Assembly: GCF_000005505.3 (NCBI RefSeq)
Contig: NC_016131.3
Span: 44,539,355-44,603,354 of the forward strand
Length of the DNA: 64,000 nucleotides
Direction of reading: 5' to 3'
Source: Brachypodium distachyon
Taxonomy: Eukaryota > Streptophyta > Magnoliopsida > Poales > Poaceae
The position numbers and the translations under genes are program-made. This document shows, one piece after another, positions 20,934 to 31,872 of this stretch (position 1 is the stretch's first letter; the number at the start of each line of letters is the position of its first letter). The notes below the pieces were generated by a model. It was given only the letters and a program-made list of their open reading frames with translations, did no database searches and had not been told where the DNA came from.

Positions 20934-23900
20934 TCAGCCTTTGAAGGAGCTTAGCGCTCTAATAAGATGTTGATATATTTCAATGCCCCTCAAGAATACT
21001 TTATCTTCCAGAAACTGCAATGTTGAGAGAACACTGAGCTCGGCCATCATATTATGTAAAAGAAATAATATAACAAGCAAAGATAAATTACCTCGTTATG
21101 GTCGTGAAGTAATATTGGAGTATTTATCATTGGAGAAAATCCAAGGGCTGGAACACCCATCTGCCTCACGAAGCGGGCGTCCGTGGTAGAAGATAAAATC
21201 TCAGGCTTAGCTAGTTTTCCACCTGAAGAGATAATAGCATGTTCAAACACAGACCACCATGGGTTTGACTCATTGGTTTGGGTAACTAAGGGACGTCCTG
21301 CCACATCCCTCACTGGTCCTTTCTTCATCAGCTGTACAATACAAATGACCAAGAAATTCAGGAGATTGCAAGTGCAGAATTTAACTTACTTTCCAGATCC
21401 AAACTACAGTTAAACAAATTTCACCTGGTAAGTCAAGTTTTTATGAGCTGGTGCCCATTCTTCTTCGATTCTTCTTATGATTTGTTCAATATCTTCGGTT
21501 GGAGGAATGCGGATATCAAAACCCACCTCTGCTTCTGAAGGTTGCATGTTCATCACAAAGCCCTGCATCAATTTGTCTTTAGAGATTACAAAAGCCACAA
21601 AGAAATGAATAAACTTTAAAAGAATATTGGACTCAGTGTACGCATGCCACTTCCTGTATTACAACTTTATTATTTTATATTAATGTAGACAATATCATAC
21701 TTAGCACTGATATCAGTAATTGGTGTCTGGAAAAACAAGTATAAAGATAGTAGCAAGGCAGCCACGTGCAATAAGACAATGCAGGTGCTTAGATGAATGC
21801 TTGACGAAAAGAAAAGGCAGACCATATTCACTAGGTGATTACAAAAGGTGAGAAGTTAGTTATTTTGCCTCAGTGCCTGCTGCCATGCCGGTGCTTGCTA
21901 ACATAACTGTTCGTTTTTCTGTCTAATGCTTCACCCAATGCTTTAAATATTTCTTTGAACTGTGATGCATGCAGTGAGCTCAAAATTGGTAGCTAGACGA
22001 CTGACCAGGTGCATTTTTCATAAACTGTTTGCCGAGCTGCTGCTGCATGCGTGCGAGCTCCAGGCTGATGTGTGGACAGTTGAACAAGTGCACATTTTAT
22101 GGCCAGGAGCAACCAGCCACATGCATAGCACACACCCTACTACAACTACTAAATCAGCATTGACCAAGCGGCAAGGCTAAGAACCAACGTTGTTTTTAGA
22201 CGATCGCTACGAACCAACTCCGTTGCATTTTTCGAGTATGCTCAGCTAGACCAAAACACAGAAACTTTTCTACTACCCTACATGAATGAACAGAAATAAT
22301 CAGTGACTGAGCTCGTATGAAGCCCTACCAGTATATGTATAGCCAAGTAATTCTAACACTTTACGAAGAACCCAACGTTTTACAATTAAATTGATTCTGA
22401 ATTTGGATTCAAGAATTTATTGAGCTCCGCTTCATTCCGTATGAGCATAGCTGACAAAGCTTTGGCAGTATTGTGAACTATAGCCATTTTATTTAAAAAA
22501 CAGCGCATGGTGAGAATGCCAATGATGACAACGCCGGCATACAGAAATTTGTAAAGGACAAGTGCGACCTACGATTGGTAGGAGTTCACTTTCTATATTT
22601 GTTCTCAATGTAGTTGCATCGTGCAGATTAGCTCATGGTAAAATAACTCAGTTGATCCAATCAACAGAAATTCAAAATGGGAAAAGTTTATTGGAAACAA
22701 GTAGCCGAAGAGCTCAACAAAATATTCTCGTTGATTGGAGGAGAAAGATCATCGCCATCCACTTAGAAGTATCACTAGGTACGATGAATTATAAAGTTGT
22801 GTTGTTCAAGAGCATGTCGTGCAAACTCGAGAATGTGTACATTAGCAGCAATCTGGTGACCAGTTGATGGATACAACTCATGATAGTTGCAACTTGCAAG
22901 TAAGAAAATGGTGATACACACTAGTGTACCTAAGGAGAGAGCTTTGGAACCAGCCCAAATAGACGAGGAACATTTTGGTGTAATAGTCTAATATTGTAAG
23001 TCTTACACAATTACATTGAACGTCCATTAGCAGTAATATGCGACAAACAGGTACACTAATGGACGTTCAATGTAATTGTGTAAGACTTACAATATTAGAC
23101 TAATTCAAACTGTAGGGCATGAAATGCATATGTGTCTTCATTCTTGTAAGTTAAGGAAATAGAGGGATGAAATGGAATAACCAAGTTGAGGAAGCAAAAT
23201 AACAAAAAGAACCAAGGACCAAATATGACCTCCTGTTGATCCAGGGGAAGCTAGACAAATTTTTCCACTAATGTCAATCGGTCAAAAACTGTCTACTGTA
23301 TTTTCAGGATATTGGAGGTATGCCCATTATTCCATTAAGAAATAGATCATTTAACGTACTGATGGTTTACAGATTTACATGTGAAGTGTGCTTACAGCAA
23401 CAAAACCAGATACAATTTCTAACTGAACTGCTTTTTTAGCGTAGAACATGAAGAAAGATAACAGTCAATCAAGGTCAAAGTATCAGAAGTTCCATTACAG
23501 GGAGAGTACTGTTCTTTCTTTTAGTTCACTGCATGGGTATGCATATGAGCACTAGATTAAAACAACGACCAAAAGAGGATAAACGAATACCACAACATGA
23601 GTGTGAATTACAGTAAAAGGGGAAAATGACTATGCATCATAAGTGGATGGTACTACCTACTGCAGAACCACATACTTGCATGAATACAAAACATTCAATT
23701 AAATGTTTTTTTACCAGCACATTCAATTAAATGTTTAGCCATTCAAATGCCTTGGTAGTTATCATGTTAATCAACATCTTCTACAAGGAATGTAAGTAAG
23801 TTAGCGAGAAAAAGGAATGGAACATATGTACAACAGGAGTAATATGTTGTGTTGTTGCAGCATGATTCTATTCATGCCCTGCTGTACTACTGTTAGATGG

Positions 23901-25437
23901 AAACTAAATATAATAATAATTAGTGTCCTTGTCAGTTGGGTTTATTTCCCTACAGAGATATTCCATGCGAAATGGATAAGTTTCCTCAGAGTTGAGATTG
24001 TTTCTTAGGGATCATATAGAGTTGCGATTTTCAAGGTCCCTACAGATATGCCCCCCACCCCAGGCAAATACCCCAATTCCCTTCAAGGCATGTCGTCTAA
24101 CCTTGATCGGTACAGTACTTATCCTCGTAACTGGTAGAGTTTAAAATTAGCATCCATTTTTATTGTCATAAATAAACACTATTTTCTAAAGTGCTATTCT
24201 GTTTCACTAATAGTCTCCAACAGTGTTTACTATCAGAGTGAATGATTTGAAAATCTTCATTTTACACTTGCACAGTTGCACTAGATCTCTTGAACAATTT
24301 ATTGCATTATTACTTCATATAGAACATATGTATCATAGCTTGCATCGTAATCTGCTATGATTGGATAAAAAAGTCAGCATAGTACTCAAATCCAAACATA
24401 TATGTCATAACTTTGACAAATGTTTTATCTAATTATACTTAGATTAGGTCATAAAAAATTGATACCAATGAAAAGTTATTTTGAATCTGAATCCAATGAT
24501 TTCAATTTTGTAAGTTAAATTTGAAAAATATGCATGCCCTATATTTCAGAATGGAGGGAGTAACAAGTAGGAGTATCCGTACCGTGGGACTCGGCGTGCC
24601 GGCATTCATGTACACGGGGTTCACTGACACCACCTCCCCGGGACCCTTCTTCCCAGCCTTCACCTTACTGAACTGCGCCTCCCTGAACTCAGCCACAGTC
24701 TCAATGATATCCATCAAATTCTCCACGGCGGCGCCGTCGAACATCCTCGACCCATGTCCGGGAGCCCCTGTAGCCTTCACGATTAGCTTCCACACCAGCC
24801 TATCCCCATAGAAAACCCTGTACTCGTCCGTCAGCGACGCCTGCCCCTCGTCCAGCATGAACCCTACATTGAGGGCCCGGAACTCCTCCGACTGGACGAA
24901 CTTCTCATGGCCGTCTTCGCCACCGATCTCCTCGTCGGGGACAAGCGAGATGTGGACGGTGCGGGGGGGAGCGAAGCCGGCGGCCTGGAGGCCGCGGATG
25001 GCCTCGAGGTACTGGATGGGGAGGCACTTGTCGTCCTGCGCGCCGCGGGCGTAGACACGGCCGTTGGCGGGGTCATGGTGCGCGGCGAAGGGCGGGTGGA
25101 TCCAGTGCTCGGGTTCCGCTGGGACGGAGTCGATGTGGGAGTTGAGGAGGATGGAAGGGAGGGAGGGGTCGGTGCCCGGCCAGGTGAGGAGGAGGAGGGG
25201 CTTTGACTTGCAAGGGGTGAAGTGGAGCGTGGTGGCGCCGAGGCCGAGGGACGCGGCGTAGGGGAGGAAGAAAGCGGACGCACCGGCGTAGTCCGGGGAA
25301 GGGTGTGCGGTGCAGATGCGGAGGTAGTCCTGGAAGCGGCGGATTTGGGAGGACTCGAGCTCGGTGAGCGGGTGAGCTGGGCGCGGGACGGCGGCGAGGA
25401 CTACGGTGAGGAGGAGAAAGTGGCTGAGACGACGCAT
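20934..25437 (-). CDS. Aminoacylase-1 (M20 metallopeptidase), 4 exons
   Basis: Exons 25437-24583, 21562-21425, 21331-21092 and 21014-20934 (stop TGA) each end in phase 0 and give 437 residues, the family's usual size. The product is predicted to release free amino acids from N-acyl-L-amino acids. M20 signatures: NSHIDSVP (His101, Asp103), GAQDDK (Asp about 135), DEEIGG (Glu169 catalytic, Glu170 metal), MLDEG (Asp196) and LLHDHNE (His about 409) before the last exon. All metal-site residues are present. Residues 1-23 form a hydrophobic signal-peptide-like start, so it probably enters the secretory pathway. I start at MRRLSHF; the in-frame upstream extension is low-complexity leader. Intron 1 is 3020 bp and carries a perfect 47-bp inverted repeat. 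The exon-1 donor is GTACGG. Confidence 0.9.
22984..23102. repeat. Perfect 47-bp inverted repeat in aminoacylase intron 1
   Basis: Arms 22984-23030 and 23056-23102 are exact reverse complements, with a 25-base loop between. Perfect arms imply a recent origin or ongoing homogenisation. The arms hold no known MITE end and no ORF. The primary transcript would fold into a long hairpin. Confidence 0.85.
23691..23736 (-). repeat. Micro-insert with 18-bp duplication
   Basis: ACATTCAATTAAATGTTT at 23691-23708 and 23719-23736, identical; insert ttttaccagc, i.e. gctggt plus A on the minus strand. In the aminoacylase intron. Confidence 0.75.
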
Positions 25438-25599
25438 GGCTGCGGTAACGCGGTGGCTGTGGCACCCCCAAGCGGCGGATTTGGCTTTCTCTCCTTTATG
25501 TCTCTTGGTTAATTTCTGACACTTTAAACTAGAACAGAGCATTAACACTATTACGACCTGACAACTTTTTGTTTTCTCTTTCTTTCTTTCTCTCTCTTT

Positions 25600-26060
25600 T
25601 AAGTACATTACGGTACATGACATGTTTTGAAATACATATTTAGTACATTATGATATATGGACTGTACATTATTAGTTTTTATAAATACCTCGTGTACATG
25701 AACTTATGAAACGAGTACATCATAACACATAGCAAATACATCAGGATACATGTCAAGTACATTACAGTACATGTCAACATATCGTCAATTCTATGTATCT
25801 CATCAATTTAAGTACGCGTCAATACTCATCTACACTACGATTACAAGGAAAAGCACAAAGTACCTTCTCAACATACCTCATCAATTTTTAGTACCTTATC
25901 AATATGCACAAGATGCTACAACAAACAATTAACAAGTACATCATCAATTACAAATACATCACAGAATAATCACATTACCTTCCTAAGTACATCGGCAATC
26001 ACAGTACGTTCCTAAGTACCTCGGCAATCACATTACATCATCAATCAAAGTGCTCAAAGT
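25600..26060. repeat. Degenerate AGTACAT repeat tract
   Basis: Dozens of variants of AGTACAT / GTACAT / AGTACCTC recur at irregular 10-30 base spacing, upstream of the aminoacylase gene. No ORF; looks like a decayed minisatellite. Confidence 0.6.
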
Positions 26061-26785
26061 ACCTCATTGATGAACGTGTGTACTCTCACTTCAAAGAGAA
26101 ACCGCGAGATAAAAAATCAAAGCACCTCATGTACCTCTGTCCAAATCCCGCGATGGGGATACACAAATAAAATCAAAGAGGGTCGCAGAGATTGGAGGAG
26201 ATGAAGGCGTTGGAGAGCAGCAATTCGTGCCGCCCCTAGCCCCTCCATTCCTCTTCCCCTGTGTCGGCGCCCCCACTCACCTGCCACTGCACCCCCGGCC
26301 TCTCCCCTGCCATGGGGGCAGCCGTGGCTGAGCCCATTGGCGGCGGCGGAGGAGGCTGAGACAGGGCCGATGTGACGAGGCCACGGGTTACTTTAGCCGA
26401 GACGCAGCCAGTGCAAAGACTTGGGAGCGAGCAGAGGTGGGAGAGGGAGACGCGAAGAGAGAGAGGGCTAGAAGAGAGGAGGAAGCGCAGAGAGAAAAGA
26501 AGAGGACCAGTGCTAATCACGGCATGCAAGAGATTAAAAAAAGGTGGGGGTAGATAGTTGGGGTGGCACCGTGTGGTTTGACATGGCTGCTATAGCTGTG
26601 CTGCGGACTGAGCCCAGGCTGTGGAGTGTTTGGACTGCTTGTTTGACCGATTCCTAAATTCTTCCAGCGCGACATCGCGTGAAGCCAGAGTGTCCCACGT
26701 GGCACGGCGTGTTTGACACAAGCCCAGATGGGCCTTGGCAGCCCAGCAAAGGCACAAAGTCAAGCATCTCTATCAATCACACACA
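26061..26785. other. Spacer
   Basis: A GC-richer stretch (26.2-26.5 kb) with purine-rich runs and frames on both strands, but no recognisable domain. Confidence 0.35.
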
Positions 26786-26802
26786 GTTGGATGACATTCC
26801 CT

Positions 26803-27135
26803 GTCGCGAAGCACTGTCTTTTGGCAGCGGATCTCGGAGTTCGACGCCTTTTGGTGGGTTCCAATTGCTTGGAGGTGGTGAATGCTATTAATGGCGGGAA
26901 CCTAGGGCCGTTTTCTCAAATTACTAGCGAAATTCAGTTTGTGTCTAAGTTTTTTTCTATTTGTACTTTTCGTCATGAAAGTAGGAGCTCCAATGTGGAT
27001 GCTCATAGTCTAGCTAGAGGATCTTCCTCCGTTGAGTCTGGGCGTCATGTGTGGTTTAGCCGGCCACCGGACGTGATTACTATACCTGTCCAGGTTACTC
27101 CTTGAATAAAGCAAGCTCTGTCCTCAAAAAAAAAA
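26803..27135 (+). mobile_element. 5'-truncated LINE carrying RNase H tail
   Basis: The plus strand encodes the end of a plant RNase H-like domain (RVT_3 type): LAADLGVRRLLVGSNCLEVV, then HESRSSNVDAHSLARGSS and GRHVWFSRPPD, stop at about 27105, an AATAAA-like signal and ten A residues (27126-27135). The 17-bp sequence AGTTGGATGACATTCCC occurs at 26786-26802 and 27135-27151, a perfect target-site duplication. A frame change near 26815 separates REAL from LAADLG, so the fragment is dead. Only the last ~330 bp of the parent LINE were copied. Confidence 0.9.
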
Positions 27136-27438
27136 GTTGGATGACATTCCCCTATATAAAAAAACACATTTGGTGAGAGGTTAAAGTTTCCAACTATATA
27201 TGTCAGTACGTTACAAATGTGCAGCAGCAGTTTTGAATATGTTTCCCATGTTACCATGTATAGTAGTTGTAGGGAAACCATATTGCACATAGTATTAGTT
27301 GCTTGCAATTGAAAGAGTTCATGTATCGAGTATCAAGCAACTCTTTTGTCCATCACATGAGTTTTTCAAAACAAATATGACAAAACTGTCCTTTCTCTAA
27401 AGTAGTTGATGCTGTAGTACATGATCAGACAAGTGAAT

Positions 27439-30140
27439 TCAGATGAGCTTCTTCTTCTGGAAGAACCCTTGCAAATGCCATAGCTGCAGAAATGAGACCA
27501 CGATGCAGACGCCCAGTGACAAGATGCTGAACCAGGCAACCCTGGCATTTGTTTTCTCGCTCACTACCCGCATCTCTGCTTCCCTGCATACATATATCGA
27601 GATCACGCATTACGCCATGCATTGCCCATTCCCGATACTCGTTAATAATAGTACAAGTTAGTAACAAGCTAGAAATTTGGCTATCCTGATGCAGTACAAA
27701 TCAGTAACACCACCTAAGATATGTAAAATAGCAGTCCGATCCATATCCCAAGATAGATGAGACCAATTAGGTTCTGTTCCAAAATGCCATAGCTTTCAGG
27801 ATCACTTACTTATATAATGGTTCTTTGGAAGCATCCATTTTTTTACATATATAACAGCAGCATCTAACTGGAAATAGTACAGATTCCCCTACCTAATAGA
27901 CTAAGTGCAGCATAGCACAACAACCATGATCTAGCTATTAAAATATAAGGATAGATAACTTACCTTGATTTGAGATATAATAAATTATGATGAATGGATT
28001 CCACTGCAGCTTCAAGTTTCCTGAGCTCTAATTCTACACCCTGAACACAGAAATGACAGATTAAAAATAAGAAGAAACAAAAACAATCCAGTACTTTGAA
28101 GTGCAGTGTATAAGTAATCGATGGCCACACCTCAATTTTCTCCTTCTTAGCAACAGAATCCCAATCCTTCGCCGCAATCCCTATCTTCCAGTCAAGATTT
28201 AGAGATACCCCTTCTCCTTTCTCTGCACTGTCTAGCCAGAAGCAAGCAAGGTAGTTTCCAGCTTCTGAAGTTGTGAATGCAAATCGGCTCATTGTGGCAT
28301 TTTCATTCTGATGTACAGTGTTGCCATATGGTGAGGTGACCTAAACAAACCATAAGCATGCATGTTATAAACGAGTAACTGAGCAGGAAAAATCAGATCT
28401 GCATCACTCATCATTGCTAAGATATCTTTGATAAGACCACCTGGCTGATGGACATGATGTTATGATGTGCTCATTATCACTAATTATACACGCAAACATT
28501 AGCAAACAGAGTTACCACATTCATACACATACTGACTGACCGATGGACATGATGTGCAAGACACATATGTCCGTAGCAGGAGTAAAACATTATTCTTGAA
28601 AAGAGCAAACTTAATTTGCAAAGAAATCAAATGATACTTCGTGGGAGGGAAGGCAGCAGTTACTTGTATTGATGTATATATGCTTCCTTCGCAAACTTGA
28701 GTTAAAAGAACCGATTGCTCTTTTGGCACATGGATAGCTTACATCCCCCCCCCCCCCCCCCCCCCCCCCAAAAAAAATAGCACCTACCCGTGGCCGTGTG
28801 TTGCTATGGACTACAAATATATAGTACATATTTAAAGAGAATGTTGTACTATCATCTTATCTTTGGATCATATAATCCGCATTTGTTCTCATCTCATTGA
28901 TTTGAGCCAATTCAACAAGTGATCCAGTATGAAGTTGTGGCGGATCACCGCCACCAATCGAGTCTTTTATAGGAGCAAAGATAAAGAGCGTATGAATGGT
29001 GTTGTGGACATGCGGCTAATCCAAGTTATTGCTGCTTTTTAGTTATGAACTACAATGCACATGTATCATCAGAATATGAACTCTAGAGTTAACCTTATCT
29101 ATAAAAAGGACGGTGTGGGGAGTGGGATTGTGTGTTATCTCCAATTGTTCACTCACCTGCCCATACGCAAACATGATAACATCTTGCTAGAGTTGCTAGA
29201 GTCACCTATGAGTTCTCATCAGCCCATTCACAAAATTATCAGAATAACAATCCAATTCTTCAGCTATTTTACCTCAATATGGTATCCCGATTATTTTTTG
29301 TTAGTCTCAGCACAATACACATTGACAGGTGCCCAAAGAAAGGCGGAGTCCTGGAGGTCACTTTATTTAGGATCTTGGTATCATGCATAAAAAATCTCAA
29401 TTTAAAGCATGTTATCCTGATCTGAAGCAATGAACAAGTGGTAGTTTGAGTCAACTCGCATCATGTGCACTAACTCTACCTCATTGGTTTTACCCTGAGC
29501 TGTTTCCTCACAAACAGAGCAACTAGAGTGAATGAACAGATTCATCACGAACTACCAGATAAACAGCGTTTACCCATACGATAATTGGCATTAACACAAA
29601 CACTGAGCACCTAAATTAAGTACTTGACAAACATAAAATCGAGGACATTCGATTTCTGAAAGATTTAAACTTAAACTATATCTGCTCTTTCTTCTAAATT
29701 TGTTCCCAACTCTAAATATACCCATCTTAATTCGTCCAAATTGTGTTAAAAAAGACCGTCCAAATTGCCACAGCTGGACTAATTTTGACTAAAAAGTACT
29801 AATCAACAGGTAGTCAAACTTACCTTGATCAAGACCCACACCGGGATCTCAACACGCCTCCGATGGCCCAGATCAAAATCAAAACACTAGAACCAGAAAA
29901 AGCAAAGACGAGGGGAGGGGATTGCGCCGCGCTTACCTTGACTGCGACGGTGGGGTGCACGGTGCCGCGGGCATCGTACATGAGGGCGTAGTCGGCGAGC
30001 ACCACCACGTTGGGCTGGATCTCCTCGGAAACGCACTTGGTCCCCGTCAGCGGCATGTCGAGCCACACCGCCTCCGCGCCCAGCAGCATCGTTGCAAGGA
30101 GCGCCGCCAACACCAGCGTCAGCGAGGTGGCCGCCGCCAT
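27439..30140 (-). CDS. p24 family cargo receptor (TMED, p24-delta-like), 4 exons
   Basis: Exons 30140-29937, 28340-28131, 28040-27964 and 27583-27439 join in frame to 211 residues, the standard p24 length. Features in order: signal peptide at 1-23 ([18 protein letters not shown]); a GOLD domain with the conserved [17 protein letters not shown] and SPYGNTVH segments; a coiled-coil stretch ([17 protein letters not shown]); one membrane helix at about 179-201; and the short tail GFFQKKKLI. The di-aromatic FF and the KKLI dilysine are the known COPII/COPI sorting signals, so the protein is predicted to cycle between ER and Golgi. Membership of the delta subfamily is inferred from the tail. All introns are GT-AG; intron 1 (1596 bp) contains a 25-C run. 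The start is the first ATG, directly before the signal peptide. Confidence 0.93.
28745..28769. repeat. Poly(C) run, 25 C
   Basis: Twenty-five consecutive C residues followed by A residues inside intron 1 of the p24 gene; on the transcribed strand it is poly(G). Length is likely variable or affected by sequencing. Confidence 0.8.
29733..29767 (+). repeat. Micro-insert with 11-bp duplication
   Basis: CGTCCAAATTG at 29733-29743 and 29757-29767; insert tgtt, six A, gac. In intron 1 of the p24 gene. Confidence 0.55.
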
Positions 30141-31872
30141 CTTCGCCGATCTGCGCGCCTCTATACGGTCTGTCTGTACCCTACTTTCTCCGGTCACCGG
30201 GAGTCCTCAGGAGCTTTGGACCAGCGCAGGAAAGGAGTAATGGCGTGCCTGGAGAGAGGGTCGTTTTGGAATTATGTACTTTCCGGTTGGGTGCACGCGA
30301 AGGAAATCTCGCTATGCGGCGTGCCGAGGAAAAGTGGGCCAATGCCCACGGGCTGGCTTTCGTGGCTAGTCTTGGACTCTCGGCCCGTTTGGACCCTCGT
30401 AACATGGACTGGGATTGTTGGTAGGACTAGTCTCCAACTAAAAGGCGGGCCGTGAACTACGCTCCGCCGAAAATCTCGCTTTATAAGGACAAGCCAAGTT
30501 TTATGCAGTACGATCCTTTTTGCATTTTACCTAAGGCCTTATAAACAGCTGGGCCGGCCCAATTTCTCGTCCAGTCGCTTTCGCTGGATTACACCTGACC
30601 TCTTTACGAAAGATCGAGGGGCAGACCGCCTGATCCTTCCGCTAAAAAAAAGAAGAAGAACGCGCATGCAAAAGCACTTATAGCTAGTAGCTAGATGGTG
30701 AATTCATGCGTGTGCAGGCACGAAACACGCAAGCTTTAATTTGTCGGGCAAATGTGCATGTCATGTGTACATGCCAAAAACGACGGCCGATGGCGATAGA
30801 TGGATGGATCCCTACCGCTTACGTAGTCATGCATGTTTGATCTATATCTCTGAGGTCTCCTCTCAAGATATGGAAGTATATACACGCACGTGAGCTCGAT
30901 CGATCTTTATGCCGTGCCGTGGGTTAATAAACCATAGTATGCTGATGTGGATCGCATGCGATGTCATGCATGTCGCAAAATTTGCAAAGCTAAAGAGTAC
31001 AGTACTTCATTAATTAAGAAAGGTCAATCTCGTGTACTCTTTAGCAGTTTAGCTTTGCAAATTTCGTGTATTCTTTTGGAGTAAGTACCAAAAGCTTCCT
31101 TAATTTCCCACCCCATCTTTTCCCCGAATATACAGCATTGCTCTGTACGCACCAACTACGTACCTAGCTAGAGTCCAAGAGCAAGTTCACTTCGTGCTAA
31201 GTAAAGGCTAGTACTTTTGAAGGCTTTCTAGCAAGGTGATGGATGGATTAATTCGAGGCCGGGATTAGACGAGGACGCCAATTCGCCCAAGATGTTTGAC
31301 TCGGCGTCAGCCGGCACTAAGTTAAAAGACGTGAATTATTCGTGCCGGAAAGGGGCAGCAAATTAAAAGAAGAAAAACTAAAAGCAGACGGATCTTGACG
31401 TTTGTAGAGAAAACAGGTTCAAAGTGACGGCACCTCTGCATGCTGCATTGCTGCTGGATGCCGCGGGGAACAGAGCGCACCAATCAAAGCTAGTGTGGCT
31501 AGCATGCATGTACACCACTCACACCAGTATACATCATTCGACATTGCAAAGGGTAAAATCTCGTACTTAGTGGTGTGGTAGATCGAATTAAGCGGATTAC
31601 ACGCGAGACTGATGCTCAAGTGAGTGACGAAGCAAAATAATAAAAACAGTTAAATTCACCAAACTCCACGTACGGTGGCGCAGCGAAGCAGCAGCACTAT
31701 TACATGGTACAGGTTTATCCAGTTTGCAACTTGCATTACATGTAAGTAAGAATCTAAATAAAAATCATGACGCGCGTACGTACCCCCTGAAACTCTAATT
31801 AAGACGTACTACGTGCGTGCAGTACGTATCCACGTGCATGCAGTAATTCTTGCGTTGATTGAGCTTGATTAA
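30141..31872. other. Spacer between p24 and WAT1-like genes
   Basis: Holds the p24 promoter side on the left and the 3' side of the transporter gene on the right. No gene recognised. ORFs near 30.0-30.4 kb are shadows or leader sequence. Confidence 0.4.
30976..31066. repeat. Imperfect hairpin
   Basis: AAATTTGCAAAGCTAAA followed by GAGTAC on the left arm is matched by its reverse complement on the right arm (31034-31064), which has eight extra bases (TTAGCAG region) between the two blocks. The loop is about 30 bases. Confidence 0.55.

Noticed and set aside
30092..30455. Plus-strand frames opposite p24 exon 1
   Set aside because: Shadows of the signal-peptide exon and its leader.
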